From Escallonia rubra (taxonomy: Eukaryota > Streptophyta > Magnoliopsida > Escalloniales > Escalloniaceae): 64,000 bases of DNA. Under the pieces are notes generated by a model. That model searched no databases, was not told the DNA's origin, and was given only the letters and a program-made list of their open reading frames with translations. This document shows, piece by piece, positions 13,901 through 23,971 of this stretch (positions are counted from its first letter, which is position 1; each line of letters opens with the position of its first letter). The DNA lies in the NCBI GenBank assembly GCA_033065855.1, contig JAVXUO010000520.1, positions 119,792-183,791 of the forward strand, in the 5' to 3' direction. The position numbers and the translations under genes are program-made.

Positions 13901-14722
13901 GGGGTGAAGGGACTAAAATTTGTTGATCATTTCGATTAGTGGAGGATATTGGCTTTCTTGTATAGTTGGACTCAGTTTGAACACGGTTCAGTGGACATTT
14001 GGTATTAAATCTTCACATGTTGGTTGAATTTTCACTGATATGATTTTATGCAACTCATCTTAAGATATTTGTTGTTTATGATTTTATGCATTTGCTTACT
14101 TTCCAGGCCACATGTACCTGGGGCAATATCTGGCTCCCTGCTGGGTGAAGCTGCCCATCGGCTGCTTAAGAACACACTTAATATCAAACCCAATGGGACA
14201 TCATCTGGAGTGTTGGAGCAAATGTCCTACCGAAATTCCGCAGGAAACCATGTAGTACACAGGCCAAGGCCGGCTGGACCGTCCGGGTATGAAAAGGGAT
14301 TTTTTGAGGACCCAAATTCCTTCCATGGACATCGTCCTCGAGGCGTGATGGATACTCCTAGGTTTGCTGGCCCTCACAATGAATTCCAAGGCAATAGGCT
14401 GAACTTCAGGGCACAAGAGAGGACTTTATATCAAGAACAGTATAACAACTTGAGAAATGGGATGTCTAATATGGCAATTGAAGGTTCTATTAGAACGAGG
14501 TCGCCTGCAGTGATGGCTCCTAGGATGCCAAATTCAGGGCAAGTATTAAACACTCGTCACCAGTTTGTCCAGAACGCGGGTCCTCCTCCATCACCACCTA
14601 CTAGGTGGATCAGCAAATTATCAGGTGGAAATTCTGGGATGAACGAGAAGCAAGTGAAGAAGGTTTATCAGGTTAAGAGCAGGGTGTCGCAGAATTCTAC
14701 CGATAACGGATTTCAACAGTGA
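4147..14722 (+). CDS. XRN4: 5'-3' exoribonuclease XRN4/EIN5-like, C-terminal 562 residues, 13 exons
   Basis: XRN4 is the plant cytoplasmic 5'-3' exoribonuclease that degrades decapped mRNA and miRNA cleavage products and is needed for ethylene signalling (EIN5). Visible exons: 4147-4233, 6481-6561, 7682-7777, 9021-9091, 10479-10607, 10723-10799, 10895-10935, 11060-11134, 12686-12837, 12931-13035, 13114-13189, 13377-13459 and 14107-14722. All junctions are GT-AG, phases agree, and the 1689 nt read open to the stop. The protein runs from [11 protein letters not shown] through [52 protein letters not shown] and GMNGFLW to [16 protein letters not shown]. The Gly/Pro-rich tail with [10 protein letters not shown] and VKKVYQVK separates XRN4 from nuclear XRN2/3. 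Arabidopsis XRN4 is about 947 residues, so the N-terminal catalytic region (about 385-440 residues) is missing here: upstream of the window or lost. Oddities in a very conserved block: [15 protein letters not shown], where relatives have VCSWQW and FYPYHYAPF. Confidence 0.92.
5431..6118. mobile_element. Inverted-end element in an XRN4 intron
   Basis: Lies in the intron 4234-6480. The left end GCTATGAAGCACCGGTGCGG (from 5432) is mirrored by a right end whose reverse complement begins GCTAAGAAGCATGG and continues CCGGTGCGGG. The interior is GA-rich and includes a long run of arginine/glutamate-type codons (5580-5660) that is low complexity, not a gene. A similar terminus (CTATGAAGCACCG...GGGTACGGGTGC) occurs at 49114, next to the second carboxylesterase. 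Confidence 0.4.
7917..7966. repeat. (CT)n(CA)n microsatellite in an XRN4 intron
   Basis: A run of about ten CT units followed directly by about ten CA units. It lies in the intron between the exons ending at 7777 and starting at 9021. Confidence 0.9.
8083..8859. mobile_element. MITE-like element in an XRN4 intron
   Basis: About 0.78 kb with inverted ends. The left end reads TATATGAGGCTCAAGTGGC and later ACCTATGGCAA. The reverse complement of the right end reads TATATGGCGTTAAGTGGCC and then ACCTATGGCAA. The interior is GGTGGT/CCACC-rich with no transposase. The insertion sits within the intron 7778-9020 and leaves the flanking splice sites intact. The superfamily is not resolved. Confidence 0.5.
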
Positions 14723-15250
14723 TGCAGTTACATTCGAACTTGATTTTAATGAAGGCTGACAAACATGTGAAGCTTTGAGTTTGCTTTCTCAGGCTCCAGA
14801 TGTGTACTTCATCTAAGGATATCTGACCCCGAGTAGCTCCAGTCAACAGCATATCTTCTGCTGCGGGGAAAGTTGGACCTTTCTGAACTTGTATATGGGA
14901 TCTCTTTGTATGTAAATCTCCGTGGGTTCATACTGGTTGGAAGAAAAGAGCTGAACTTGAAGATCAGGTTTGGGTTTCCTCTTTCGGCTTCTCCTTGGGG
15001 TTTCAAAAGAGTAGATGTGTAGGCTTACACCTCCCCGGGGGTCTCTCTCTAGTAACTGCCCGTGGGTATGAATCAGCTATAGTTCCGACCTCTTTTTCAT
15101 GGATTAGGAACAGTGAGGAAACACGCTGCGACAGCTCTTATGATTTCAGGAGCTTTGAACACATTTATCTTCGCCGATACTTCCACAAAGATCCCCTTTG
15201 TATCGATATCAGTTAGACGTTTTTAGGCTTCAAGCATGTATTAAAAGAAG
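14723..15250 (+). other. Probable XRN4 3' untranslated region
   Basis: Immediately follows the XRN4 stop codon. No further coding similarity and no canonical AATAAA signal were recognised, so the 3' end is not defined. The stretch to about 15.5 kb has only short frames. Confidence 0.35.
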
Positions 15251-15499
15251 AAAGTGCATTTGTTGTTTCTCTTTCTTTCTCGTCGAACTTGGTTACAGCT
15301 TAGTCAACCATGGCATGTACATGTTGTCACGTTTCATGTCCTCAAAGGAAAGATCATGGAATTGGGGGGTTTGTAGACTTTGTCGGATAGATTATGAATC
15401 TCTCTTCGTTTTGATTTTCAAAGTATTGTTTCTCGTTGACTTTATAAGTATCTCTATGGGTACCATGTCAGTCTCGCGATTGACAATAGCGGAGCTACT

Positions 15500-16728
15500 A
15501 CTTGTCTAGGTTGGGCTTTATGGGAAAGACAAAACAAAACAAAGGGGCAAATTGCAAACATCACCTTGTGGCCGCCACAGCACCTACGCCACCACCAAAC
15601 TAGCCCATCCACCACCATCACCATATGTAATCCACAATCAACCACCATAACCCATTGGCCCTCCCGGTCACCACTAAAACCCTCGCTGCCGTTGCCCAAT
15701 CTCTTCATCTACATCACTGTCGAGCCATGGCCACAACCAGTCTTCCTCGTTGTCCTGCCACCACTCAGGTCCGCCACCAATGCAGCCCTGTCCACCACGA
15801 CCAAATCTGGTTCAATCATTGCAAATCTATTAAATGATTTGGTCAATCATTGCAAATCTATTAAAATTGCAAAGCCAATTTCTTCGCGTTTTGAGAAAAT
15901 GGGCGATGGAGAGGGAACACAAATTTGTAAGGGGTGAATCGAATGTTTTCTCTATTCTGATAGGATTTTTGACAAATGCAACACAATTAGCCCCACGCGG
16001 GCGTTTACAACAAATGGAGTGGAAGATATGATTTTGCAACTTGCTCAAACTGCAAAGGACCTGTATGCTAATTACCCAAGCGTGAACTAATAATAAACTG
16101 GATCTTCAAGAATTTCTCTTTTGATATGGCAGTCGTTATGCATGGTTTTCTTGGTGCCATTGCTACCACAGGGGCGGAACTAAGAATACATGTTAAGAGG
16201 GGCCAAGTAAAACATATCATAAAAACAGAAAAAATAAGTCCATAAACAGTGACTATTTGCATTGTTTAATTGAAAAGTAAAAGTTAAGCTAACAAATGGT
16301 TTGCGTATGGAGAAACCTTTAAGACCGTTGGCAACAAAAAAAAAAAAAGTATTTTTTTACTCACATTTATTATTAAAAAGTATTAAATGGACACCAATAA
16401 AAATGACTTTTTCTTGCAAAAAGAAAATGAAAATCAATTTACCAAGGAAATTATTCTAACTAATGTAAACTCGTCAATCGACGAAACTCATAACGTGGGC
16501 TTATGCAAAAGGAATTGATGTTTCAGTTCCACACACAGTCATTTGGGCCCCATTTTCGCCGCTAAAGATCTTTCAAATATCATTACGTAATCACTTTAGT
16601 GACACTTGTGGAGCTTAAATGCTAAAAGTAAAGCTCAAAATATCATTTTCTTGTAAATGCTATAGCTCGTTATAGTGAAAAACATATAAAAGGCGAGCCC
16701 CTATGATCGCATCGATATCCATTGGGTT
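15500..16728. other. Intergenic, no gene seen
   Basis: Pro/Thr/His-rich frames (15566-15937) come from a CCACCA-rich segment and look like low-complexity noise. A 20-bp direct repeat, ATCATTGCAAATCTATTAAA, occurs at about 15816 and 15845. At 16168 CAGGGGCGGAACTAAG resembles a hAT terminus, but no partner end was found. Confidence 0.4.
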
Positions 16729-16800
16729 AAAGGAATGAGAAGTACTAGGAGTTTCGAATAAGCTAAAGGAATTAGAAGTACTAGGAGTTTCGAATAAGCT
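16729..16800. repeat. Two-copy 36-bp tandem duplication
   Basis: The unit containing AGAAGTACTAGGAGTTTCG occurs twice head to tail, with a single G/T difference (GGAATGAGA versus GGAATTAGA). Confidence 0.85.
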
Positions 16801-16889
16801 TCACTGGCCAATCATTCTTGGAGGATGATTACAACTTACAAGTCCGTCGTGTGTTCTTGCAACAAACTTGTTTCCATCATACTGTGGAA

Positions 16890-17065
16890 ATTAAGGTAGA
16901 CTCTCAAGCCAGCTCAAGGGTGCTCTTACGCCTGGAGGAGCATCCTCCACGGAAGGGATCTGTTAAAAAAGGGCTCACTAAGATTATAGGAGATGGTCAG
17001 GAGATAAAAGTTTGCCAGGAAGCTTGGATTAGGGATGGAAAATTAAACCAAGGAAGCCAAAGTCT
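16890..17065 (+). pseudogene. LINE reverse-transcriptase tail fragment
   Basis: One frame reads RKGSVKKGLTKIIGDGQEIKV and then CQEAWI. This matches the linker just before the zinc-binding domain in plant LINE polyproteins, usually of the form LLKKGLRWRIGDGxxIxxWxDxWI, with the usual tryptophan replaced by C here. Only about 55 residues remain, with no RT core nearby. It is a dead, 5'- and 3'-truncated scrap. Confidence 0.5.
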
Positions 17066-17639
17066 ACCAAGAAAAACACAAGCAATAACCATCTTACTGT
17101 TGCATGGCTAATACTCCCAAAGAGCAGGCTGGCAATTATTTGGTCAGAGAAGAGGAACAAGTGGACATTGTAATCTCATCAACATCTGAAGAACATGAGT
17201 TACAGCATTTAAGTTCAGAGGAGACCATTAACAGCCCTTGGGTGTCAAAGAAAGAGGCCAGCAAAAAGATACACCAGCAACCCTGCCCGAAAAAATTAAA
17301 CTGTTTATTTGGATAATAACCAAGATAATCCCAAATATGTACCCTAAAATGTATACCAAGTCCAGCTCGAGTACCCAACTTTTCAAGTATACCAAACCAG
17401 TACCTAGGTTTATTTTCACGTACCAATTAAGTCCACCATGTATTGATGACAGACATCCCTTAGAAAAAGCAGGGGTAAACCGGAGTACTGCAAAAGGTCT
17501 CTTAAAACCAAATCAAAAAGCCAAACTAGAACCAAAAGAGTAGCTAAGGTTTATTTAAATACCAAGTGAGTGCATAAGAACACTTTTTCTTCTTCTTTTT
17601 TTTTTTCCTTCCCTAAAACACTTTTTTTCTCCTCCCCCA

Positions 17640-18594
17640 ATGGGCTGGCCTTGGGCAGGGCCAGACAGGGCTTCGGGCCTGAGAAACCGGGCCGAGCCCG
17701 GGCCAGAGAAGAGGATATCCAGGCCCAGTCCAAGCCCTGGCCCTAGGCCCACTATTTAGGGCCGGGCCCAGGCCCAACAAATTCCCCCCCCCCCAAAAAA
17801 AAAAAAATTCTTGTTATTCATTTTCGAAATCTTGAGGTTATTCTTCAAGGCCCTTTGATACTTCACCCACTTCATAGAATTAAATTTAGAATTCAGTTCA
17901 CCTTTTTTTTTTGAAACAAAAAGAAATTTAAATTAAATAATTATTATTTATGTTTAGAACACATATAAAATGAAAATGTGATAAATTTTTTTTATAAATA
18001 TTCTCTTGGCTTGTGATGCAGAGCACAAATCAAATTCTGTAACATAAACATTAAATGAAAGCCCACTCAGAAATCATAAAAAATACGTCACCGTCACCAC
18101 ACACCACACACCCACACTTCACTGCGTGTGTTAAAGAAAATAATGAATTCAATAACACCTCCAAAACTATTAATTTAACTAAAAAGATTCCATATTTTGC
18201 CTATTTTTTGTTTTTCTTTACTTTGGTATAGATATTTCGCACGAATAACAATGCCCTTTGTTTGTTTCCCGTAGTATTCTATTTTCCAAAATTCTTTGCT
18301 TCTGAGTTTCCTTTCCACTCTTTAATTGATTCCACCGTCCATCATAAGATTGCATGAGATACGCTGATACAACCGTGGCAAGGAAAATTTGGTTGCTTCA
18401 AAAAGATAAAAAAGTAATAAAATGAACTTCAGAACAAGAAAAGAAAAAAAAAATATATAAGGAGGGGGGCCAACAGGCCTGGGCTCGGGCCGGGCTCGGG
18501 CCCATTTCCCAAATATTTCGGCCTGGCCCTAAGGACCAGGACCGCACTATTCACTCTTTAGGGCCGGGCCGGCCCGGCCCTTTTGACACCTCTA
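17640..18594. mobile_element. Non-autonomous hAT of the GGGCCGGGCC family
   Basis: The right end reads GGCCCGGCCC-TTTTGACACCTCTA, the mirror of the TAGAGGTGTCAAA terminus of the element at 23972. Both flanks are dense in GGGCCGGGCC motifs around an AT-rich core. The left terminal repeat is not recognisable at the expected place, so the left boundary is approximate and may be eroded. No transposase is present. Confidence 0.55.
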
Positions 18595-18994
18595 CACACC
18601 CCCCTGCCACCCCTACATCTGTCGCCCCACCTCACTGCCCACATCTAATAATCATGAGATCTCTTTCTATCTCCCTCTCCATTTCTCGTCCACCACCTAC
18701 GACCGTCTTGCTTGCCACCACCTCCTCATGACTACCACAACCACCCATTACTGTTACAATCCTAGATAATTCCAACCGCGACCGCCGCCGCCTAGAATAT
18801 TACATCACTACCGTCACCCACCATGAAGCACCCCCACTTTCTTCGTACTGGTGGGATCAGATCACCAATACCTCAATTACAACTACTCCTTGCTAACAAC
18901 CACCGTAGTATCAAATTCGTCTCCAGGACCTCCATTACCCCCAGCTCAAAGGCCTAATATCACCAACATAATCAAATCAACTGGTGGGATATAA

Positions 18995-21013
18995 TTTATC
19001 GAGCTTTTAAGGACAATAGGGTGTCATAATGTAACCTTTAATGGGGTTGTGGTGTCTAAACACCGCTCTTAATTCTGTGTTAACAACATAGTTGCACTTG
19101 TAAGTTCATATGCTTTATTGCTTCAAAGGCTATATTTTTCAGTCATGTACTTTTATTTCTTGCAAGGATTTAAACTATGCTTGCGAGCATCAACGGTGAC
19201 GTATAAACCACTTCATAAGCAAGGAACAAATTCACAGCACCCTACGACTTGAAGTCGCGTCCAGGGTTTTTGCTGCAACATTCTGCCAACTTGGCATTAC
19301 CTATTGTCTTGGTATATTAGGTCACACAATGACCTCGGTCAGTGAATCTCTTGCTCAAACAGACTTAGCATCCTCTGTCTCTACTGATCATTGGTGACAT
19401 CTTGCTCAGACAGACTCCGTATCCTCTAGCTTTATATGCTCGTTCAGTCAAGCAGGCATATATGGTCTTCTATATTGCTTCCACAAGGTCTTCTTGCGAC
19501 CGGCCCTAGATATAGGCTGAAAAGCCATATTTATATATTCATGCCTTCTCAAAGGCAAGGGCGGCTTCATATCTTACGATATCATCAATATTATGGGCCT
19601 AATGCCCTGTGTTCTTTTCGACAGGGGAGCTTCATAGCAACGGCCATATTATGGGCTCAATTCCCCGTGCTTTCTTATTTAATGCCAAGACAACAAGCAC
19701 TTGTTGCTTCGATCGAAACCCCTGAGGGTATTTTCATGAGCTTTGCGCTCTATCTGCCCCCGAGGGCGTGTATGATGAGAACTTTAAGTTTCGTCAACCC
19801 TCAAGGGTATTTTCATGAGCTTTGCGCTCTATCCGCCCCTGATGGTGTGTACGATGAGAACTTTAAGTTCCGTCAACCCTCAAGGGTCTTTTCACGAGCT
19901 TTAAGCTCCATCCGCCCTCAAGGGTGCGTACGACGAGAACTTTAAGTTCTGTCAAACCCTCAAGGGTATTTTCATGAGCTTTGCGCTCTATTCGCCCTCA
20001 AGGGCGAGTACAACGAGAACTTTAAGTTCCATCGAACCCCCGAAGGGTATTTTCACGAGCTTTGCATTCTATCCGCCCCCAAGGGCGTGTACGATGAGAA
20101 CTTTAAGTTCCGTCAAACCCCTGAGGGTATTTTCATGAGCTCCGCGCTCCATTCGCCTTCAAGGGTGCGTACAAGAACTCTAAGTTCCGTCGAACCCTTG
20201 AAGGTATTTTCATGAGCTTTGCGCTCCATCCGCCCTCAAGGACGCATACGAGAACCTATGTTCCATTATACCCTCGAGGGTAATTACACGAGCTCTGTGC
20301 TCTATTAGTCCTTAAGGGCGCTTACCAGAACTCTACGTTCCACTAGCCCCATAGGGCGGTCCCTCGAGGGATGAACACCCCCAAGGGTGGCAGGATAGAG
20401 CTCGAGTACTATCCGAACGGTTTAGCTACAGTTTTAACCCGTTAAACGACAAAGGACTATGGGACTTCATCCTCCCATCATTCTTTGTCAATTCAAAACC
20501 CAGCCAAGCGTGAGTGCAAGGCTTCTTTGCCAGCTCTTAGCTGATGACAAGAGTTCGCGTCAAAGTAAAACGCAAGCATGATGTGGTCAGCTCAAGCTAA
20601 AGCACAAACACTTGCATAAAATGAACACCCTCTAAAAGGAGAGATGACCCCTCGAGGGGACATTCAAACACTTAGCACATGCAACAACTAGCATGCACAA
20701 CTTTGTGTCCTCTCTCGAGGGAGGCTACCATGTGGCACAACCTCTAAAGGATCTCGAGATCCCATGATTCGTCTTCCCAAAGACGATTCTGAATAGCCTA
20801 CTCAGGCGACATTCTAAGACTTAGATCTTGAGAGCTAGGGTTCTAGCGCCCTAGTTGGGCAAAGTTCCAAGGCCGAAGCTCCCAAGAGCTTAGGTTGAAG
20901 CACATGGAGGAAAGAAATATTGTTACCCCTTCAAGTGGATAGAGAATCCCTTACAAATTTGACGCGTGTCTCGAGACACCAGGTATAAACTTCCTCAGCC
21001 AAACATTTTGGCT
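18995..21013 (+). mobile_element. Truncated fragment of a large non-coding LTR element
   Basis: A fossil. It is homologous over about 2 kb to the interior of the LTR element at 54112-58556, in the opposite orientation. Shared blocks include GCTCATATGCTTTATTGCTTC-like DNA near 19100, the ACTTGGCATTA block near 19290, the tandem-repeat zone and AGCCAAACATTTTGGCTAAGA at the right end. No LTR is attached at either side, and the right end stops exactly at the palindrome starting near 21012. No gag or pol similarity was seen. Confidence 0.65.
19705..20350. repeat. About eight imperfect 80-bp tandem repeats with regular dyads
   Basis: Each unit carries GGTATTTTCATGAGCTTTG followed by GCGCTC, a Pro/Arg-type segment and GAGAACTTTAAGTTCCGTC. 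Each unit also has two short dyads, one of the form ACCCTCAAGGGT and one of the form GCCCTCAAGGGC, spaced about 40 bp apart. The protein-like frame through it (19436-19945) reflects the repeat, not a gene. A shorter, more decayed version lies in inverse orientation near 55200-55470 inside the complete LTR element. Confidence 0.75.
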
Positions 21014-21482
21014 AAGAGTCTAGCCAGGTGATCAACCTCTATAAGTCCGGCCTTTTATGAGTCTCAATGCTTTAATTTAGAGGCGATCATCCTTTATATA
21101 TAGAGTTCTTTTAATACCACTATACCGACACAATTTGGTAAGTACCTTGGCATTCAACTTGATATATTAGAGAAAAAAAGAGAAGTTTTTAGAGCTTGTT
21201 GAGAAAGTCCAGTGCAAATGTGAAGGCTGAAAAGGTAAAATGCTTGATAAAGTTGGACAGCCTACTCTTTATTAAGTTAGTGGTACTTCTCATCCATTAT
21301 ACTTGTGTATCTTTTGCCAATACATGGTTGCCATTAGATAGACTCCATTCTTGGTCACTTTTGGTAGTCGGGAGATCCTTCAAAGAAAACTCTCCAATGG
21401 GTAAACTGAAACCAGTCCTTCTCATCCTTATGCCATAGTTTTGATCGAGGTTCTCAATGGTTCTTGGTTATCACCTAATCCT
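21012..21482 (+). pseudogene. LINE reverse-transcriptase scrap in the left palindrome arm
   Basis: An inverted copy of the LINE piece at 22508-22981. The 80-residue frame 21196-21438 (KVKCLIKLDSLLFIKLVVLL) is the decayed equivalent of the LINE region that usually reads like KLLSxAGRxTLIKSVxxxIPTY. It differs from its partner at 22557-22799 at a single residue (N versus D). It is inactive. Confidence 0.6.

Positions 21483-21484
<2 letters not shown>

Positions 21485-21539
<55 letters not shown>
21485..21539. repeat. (TA)n tract, left
   Basis: An uninterrupted TA dinucleotide tract between the outer left arm and the inner foldback. Confidence 0.9.
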
Positions 21540-21543
<4 letters not shown>

Positions 21544-22440
21544 TGAGAGCGTGGGCAAAATAGGAGAAGTTGCAAGCGCGATCTGACCGTCCATCCCGAA
21601 AGATGGACGTGCCAGATCGCGCCTTTTTCGAAAGCTGTCAGTCGTCCGCCATACAGTATGGCGGACGGGTTTTTTTTACCAAATTGCCCCTCCGCGCCTG
21701 TCCGCTAAACTGTATGGCGGAGGACATTAAAGTCCTGATGGGAGACAGCCAAAAAGACGTCCGCGATACTGTATGGCGGACGTCCCCTAGGCTGACACCT
21801 GTCCTTAGGCTGACACCTTTTTGCCCCAACACTTAATTTTTTTTTTCGGTCCTATTTACGTCCGCTATACTATATGGCGGACAGTCAAGGAGAAGGAAGA
21901 CTCCCCAACACTTAGTTTTTTTTTGGCCCTATGTACGTCCGCTAAACTATATAGCGGACAATCAAGCAGAAGGAAGCCAAAAAATTTAAGTGTTGGCTTC
22001 GGCTTCCTTCTGCTTGACTGTCCGCTATATAGTATAGCGGACGTACATAGGGCCGAAAAAAAAACTAAGTGTTGGGGAGGCTTCCTTCTGCTTGACTGTC
22101 CGCTATATAGTATAGCGGACGTACATAGGGCCGAAACAAAAAACTTTAAGTGTTGGGGCAAAAAGGTGTCAGCCTAAGGACATGTGTCAGCCTAGGGGAC
22201 GTCCGCCATACAGTATCGCGGACGTCTTTTGGCTGTCTCTCATCAGGACTTTAATGTCCTCCGCCATACAGTTTAGCGGACAGGCGCAGAGGGGCAATTT
22301 GGTAAAAAAACCCGTCCGCCATACTGTATAGCGGACGACTGACAGCTTTCGAAAAAGGCGCGATCTGGCACGTCCATCTTTCGGGATGGACGGTCAGATC
22401 GCGCTTGTAACTTCTCCTATTTTGCCCACGCTCTCAACGG
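21540..22440. mobile_element. Foldback element with ten GTCCGC...GCGGAC dyads
   Basis: A 0.9-kb inverted repeat whose ends begin CCGTTGAGAGCGTGGGC on both sides; the first 80 bp are nearly identical. Each arm contains five short palindromes of consensus GTCCGCYATAC plus its reverse complement. The left-arm positions are about 21643-21667, 21701-21721, 21756-21784, 21859-21883 and 21935-21960. The right-arm positions are about 22019-22044, 22097-22122, 22198-22226, 22260-22282 and 22313-22337. Between dyads are poly-T/poly-A runs next to CCCCAACACTTA and a repeated GGCTGACACCT. No coding capacity. Both flanks are TA repeats, so a target duplication cannot be read. It is probably a foldback or MITE-class element; I do not recognise the family. 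Confidence 0.75.
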
Positions 22441-22447
22441 ATCAGCT

Positions 22448-22450
<3 letters not shown>

Positions 22451-22511
<61 letters not shown>
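22451..22511. repeat. (TA)n tract, right
   Basis: A TA dinucleotide tract between the inner foldback and the outer right arm. It is separated from the foldback end by a short ATCAGCTCC segment that has no counterpart on the left. Confidence 0.9.
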
Positions 22512-22512
<1 letters not shown>

Positions 22513-23175
22513 AGGATTAGGTGATAACCAAGAACCATTGAGAACCTCGATCAAAACTATGGCATAAGGATGAGAAGGACTGGTTTCAGTTTACCCATTG
22601 GAGAGTTTTCTTTGAAGGATCTCCCGACTACCAAAAGTGACCAAGAATGGAGTCTATCTAATGGCAACCATGTATCGGCAAAAGATACACAAGTATAATG
22701 GATGAGAAGTACCACTAACTTAATAAAGAGTAGGCTGTCCAACTTTATCAAGCATTTTACCTTTTCAGCCTTCACATTTGCACTGGACTTTCTCAGCAAG
22801 CTCTAAAAACTTCTCTTCTTTTTCTCTAATATATCAAGTTGAATGCCAAGGTACTTACCAAATTGTGTCGGTATAGTGGTATTAAAAGAACTCTATATAT
22901 CAAGGATGACCGCCTCTAAAGCATTGAGACTCATAAAAGGCCAGACTTATAGAGGTTGATCACCTGGCTAGACTCTTAGGAATATGTGAGCAATAGGTTG
23001 GTCCAATTTCGGTACTACTTCCATTATTTGCTTTGGAAAAACTATAGCTATCATCTACAAACAAAAGGTGTGGAAGAGAAATATCGGCGTAAGACAACAC
23101 CTTCAAAGTCACCTCGAACTTGTGCCTTGTTTAAAAATGCGGAGATTGCTTTAGTAGAAAAAGTAAGAAGATAAG
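22508..23175 (-). pseudogene. LINE reverse-transcriptase fragment, copy A
   Basis: Read on the minus strand, the DNA around 23063-23043 encodes LFVDDS, a variant of the LINE RT catalytic FADD/YADD box. Further on come segments matching the SGQVINLxKS-like region, KYLGIQL..LEKK and a KAKLLSxAGxxTLIKS-like tract. Many frames are broken and no endonuclease or zinc-finger part is attached. It predates the A/B duplication, since copy B carries the same piece. Confidence 0.65.
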
Positions 23176-23283
23176 GTTAGAGAGGGTCCCTATCTCAACC
23201 CTAGTGGTAAAGAAATCACTAGGAGAGCCACTAACAAGCACAACATACAGCACTGTGGTGACATAAAAAGAGCACTTCGTTGT

Positions 23284-23300
23284 TGGGGGGGGGGGGGGGG
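23284..23300. repeat. Poly-G run
   Basis: A homopolymer of about 17 G in copy A. The matching place in copy B (near 45968) reads GGGGCCTGGGGGAGGAGGGG. Confidence 0.85.
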
Positions 23301-23971
23301 GTTCATATGGTTGGGACATGGGAAATATGTACAAAATGAATGGGTTATGTGCTGGACTCTTTTTATAGCGAATAAATGTTTTTCTTTTTAAAGAAAATGA
23401 AGAGGAAAGTTTAAGATTTTTCAATTAATTTGGAGAGAATACCATATCTAGCTGTAGGTAGGAAGTGCCACCCAAGAGTAGGAGGGTCATTACTCTCAAA
23501 GTTCAAGGTGTGAGTACACCTGGTTCAATATGGTGTTTGTACTAAGTCAATACTGAAGTCTCACAGATGCTAAAACAATGGCCAAATTGACTAAAAACTT
23601 GAGAGTATAAGAAGCCTTTTGTAAAATATTTGTTATTTCAAATTTGCGAATGAACCTCATTTGATTATAAGGAGGTATTTGTAGGCGTAGTTTTCTTGCT
23701 AATCACGAAATGCACATATATGTTTCTTTCTTCTCCGAGTAAACAGTCTTACTCGAGGCCAACCTTACTTAATGCTGACTTGATTCCTCGAGTTTGTCCA
23801 TGTTGCCCAAGCTATTCTATCATCTTGTTGAAGTGTACATTATTTGAGTTTCCCTTTTTCTCCTTTTTTGGTTTAATGACTTTATTTCTGAAAGCTTATT
23901 AACAAAATTTGGCTCTCACTGCTTAGTTCCTGATAAAACTTAAAGGGCTTGAGGATTTTAGCACTTAGAGT

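Larger units (their letters stand above)
21012..22981. repeat. Nested palindrome of about 2 kb, centre near 21.99 kb
   Basis: Outer arms 21012-21482 and 22508-22981 are inverted copies of each other. In about 300 bp compared by eye (21190-21485) only two substitutions were seen. Inside them lie two (TA)n tracts (about 21485-21538 and 22451-22510), and inside those a foldback (21540-22440) with a loop of about 22 nt. The right arm belongs to the older carboxylesterase duplication unit (copy B has the homologous DNA at 39240-39384 and 45335-45670). The left arm is therefore the secondary, inverted copy. Confidence 0.92.

Noticed and set aside
16168-16185. CAGGGGCGGAACTAAG, hAT-like terminus
   Set aside because: No inverted partner and no 8-bp target duplication found.
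19436-19945. 169-residue frame
   Set aside because: Created by the 80-bp tandem repeats; the repeated peptide has no known domain and the frame is lost as repeats decay.
19705-20350. Possible CRISPR-like regular array
   Set aside because: Repeats are contiguous 80-bp degenerate units without unique spacers, in a plant LTR element.
21821-22177. 118- and 98-residue frames on opposite strands with a repeated CPLYSIADVHRAE-type peptide
   Set aside because: Translation of the dyad-rich foldback; the same peptide arises on both strands because the DNA is palindromic.
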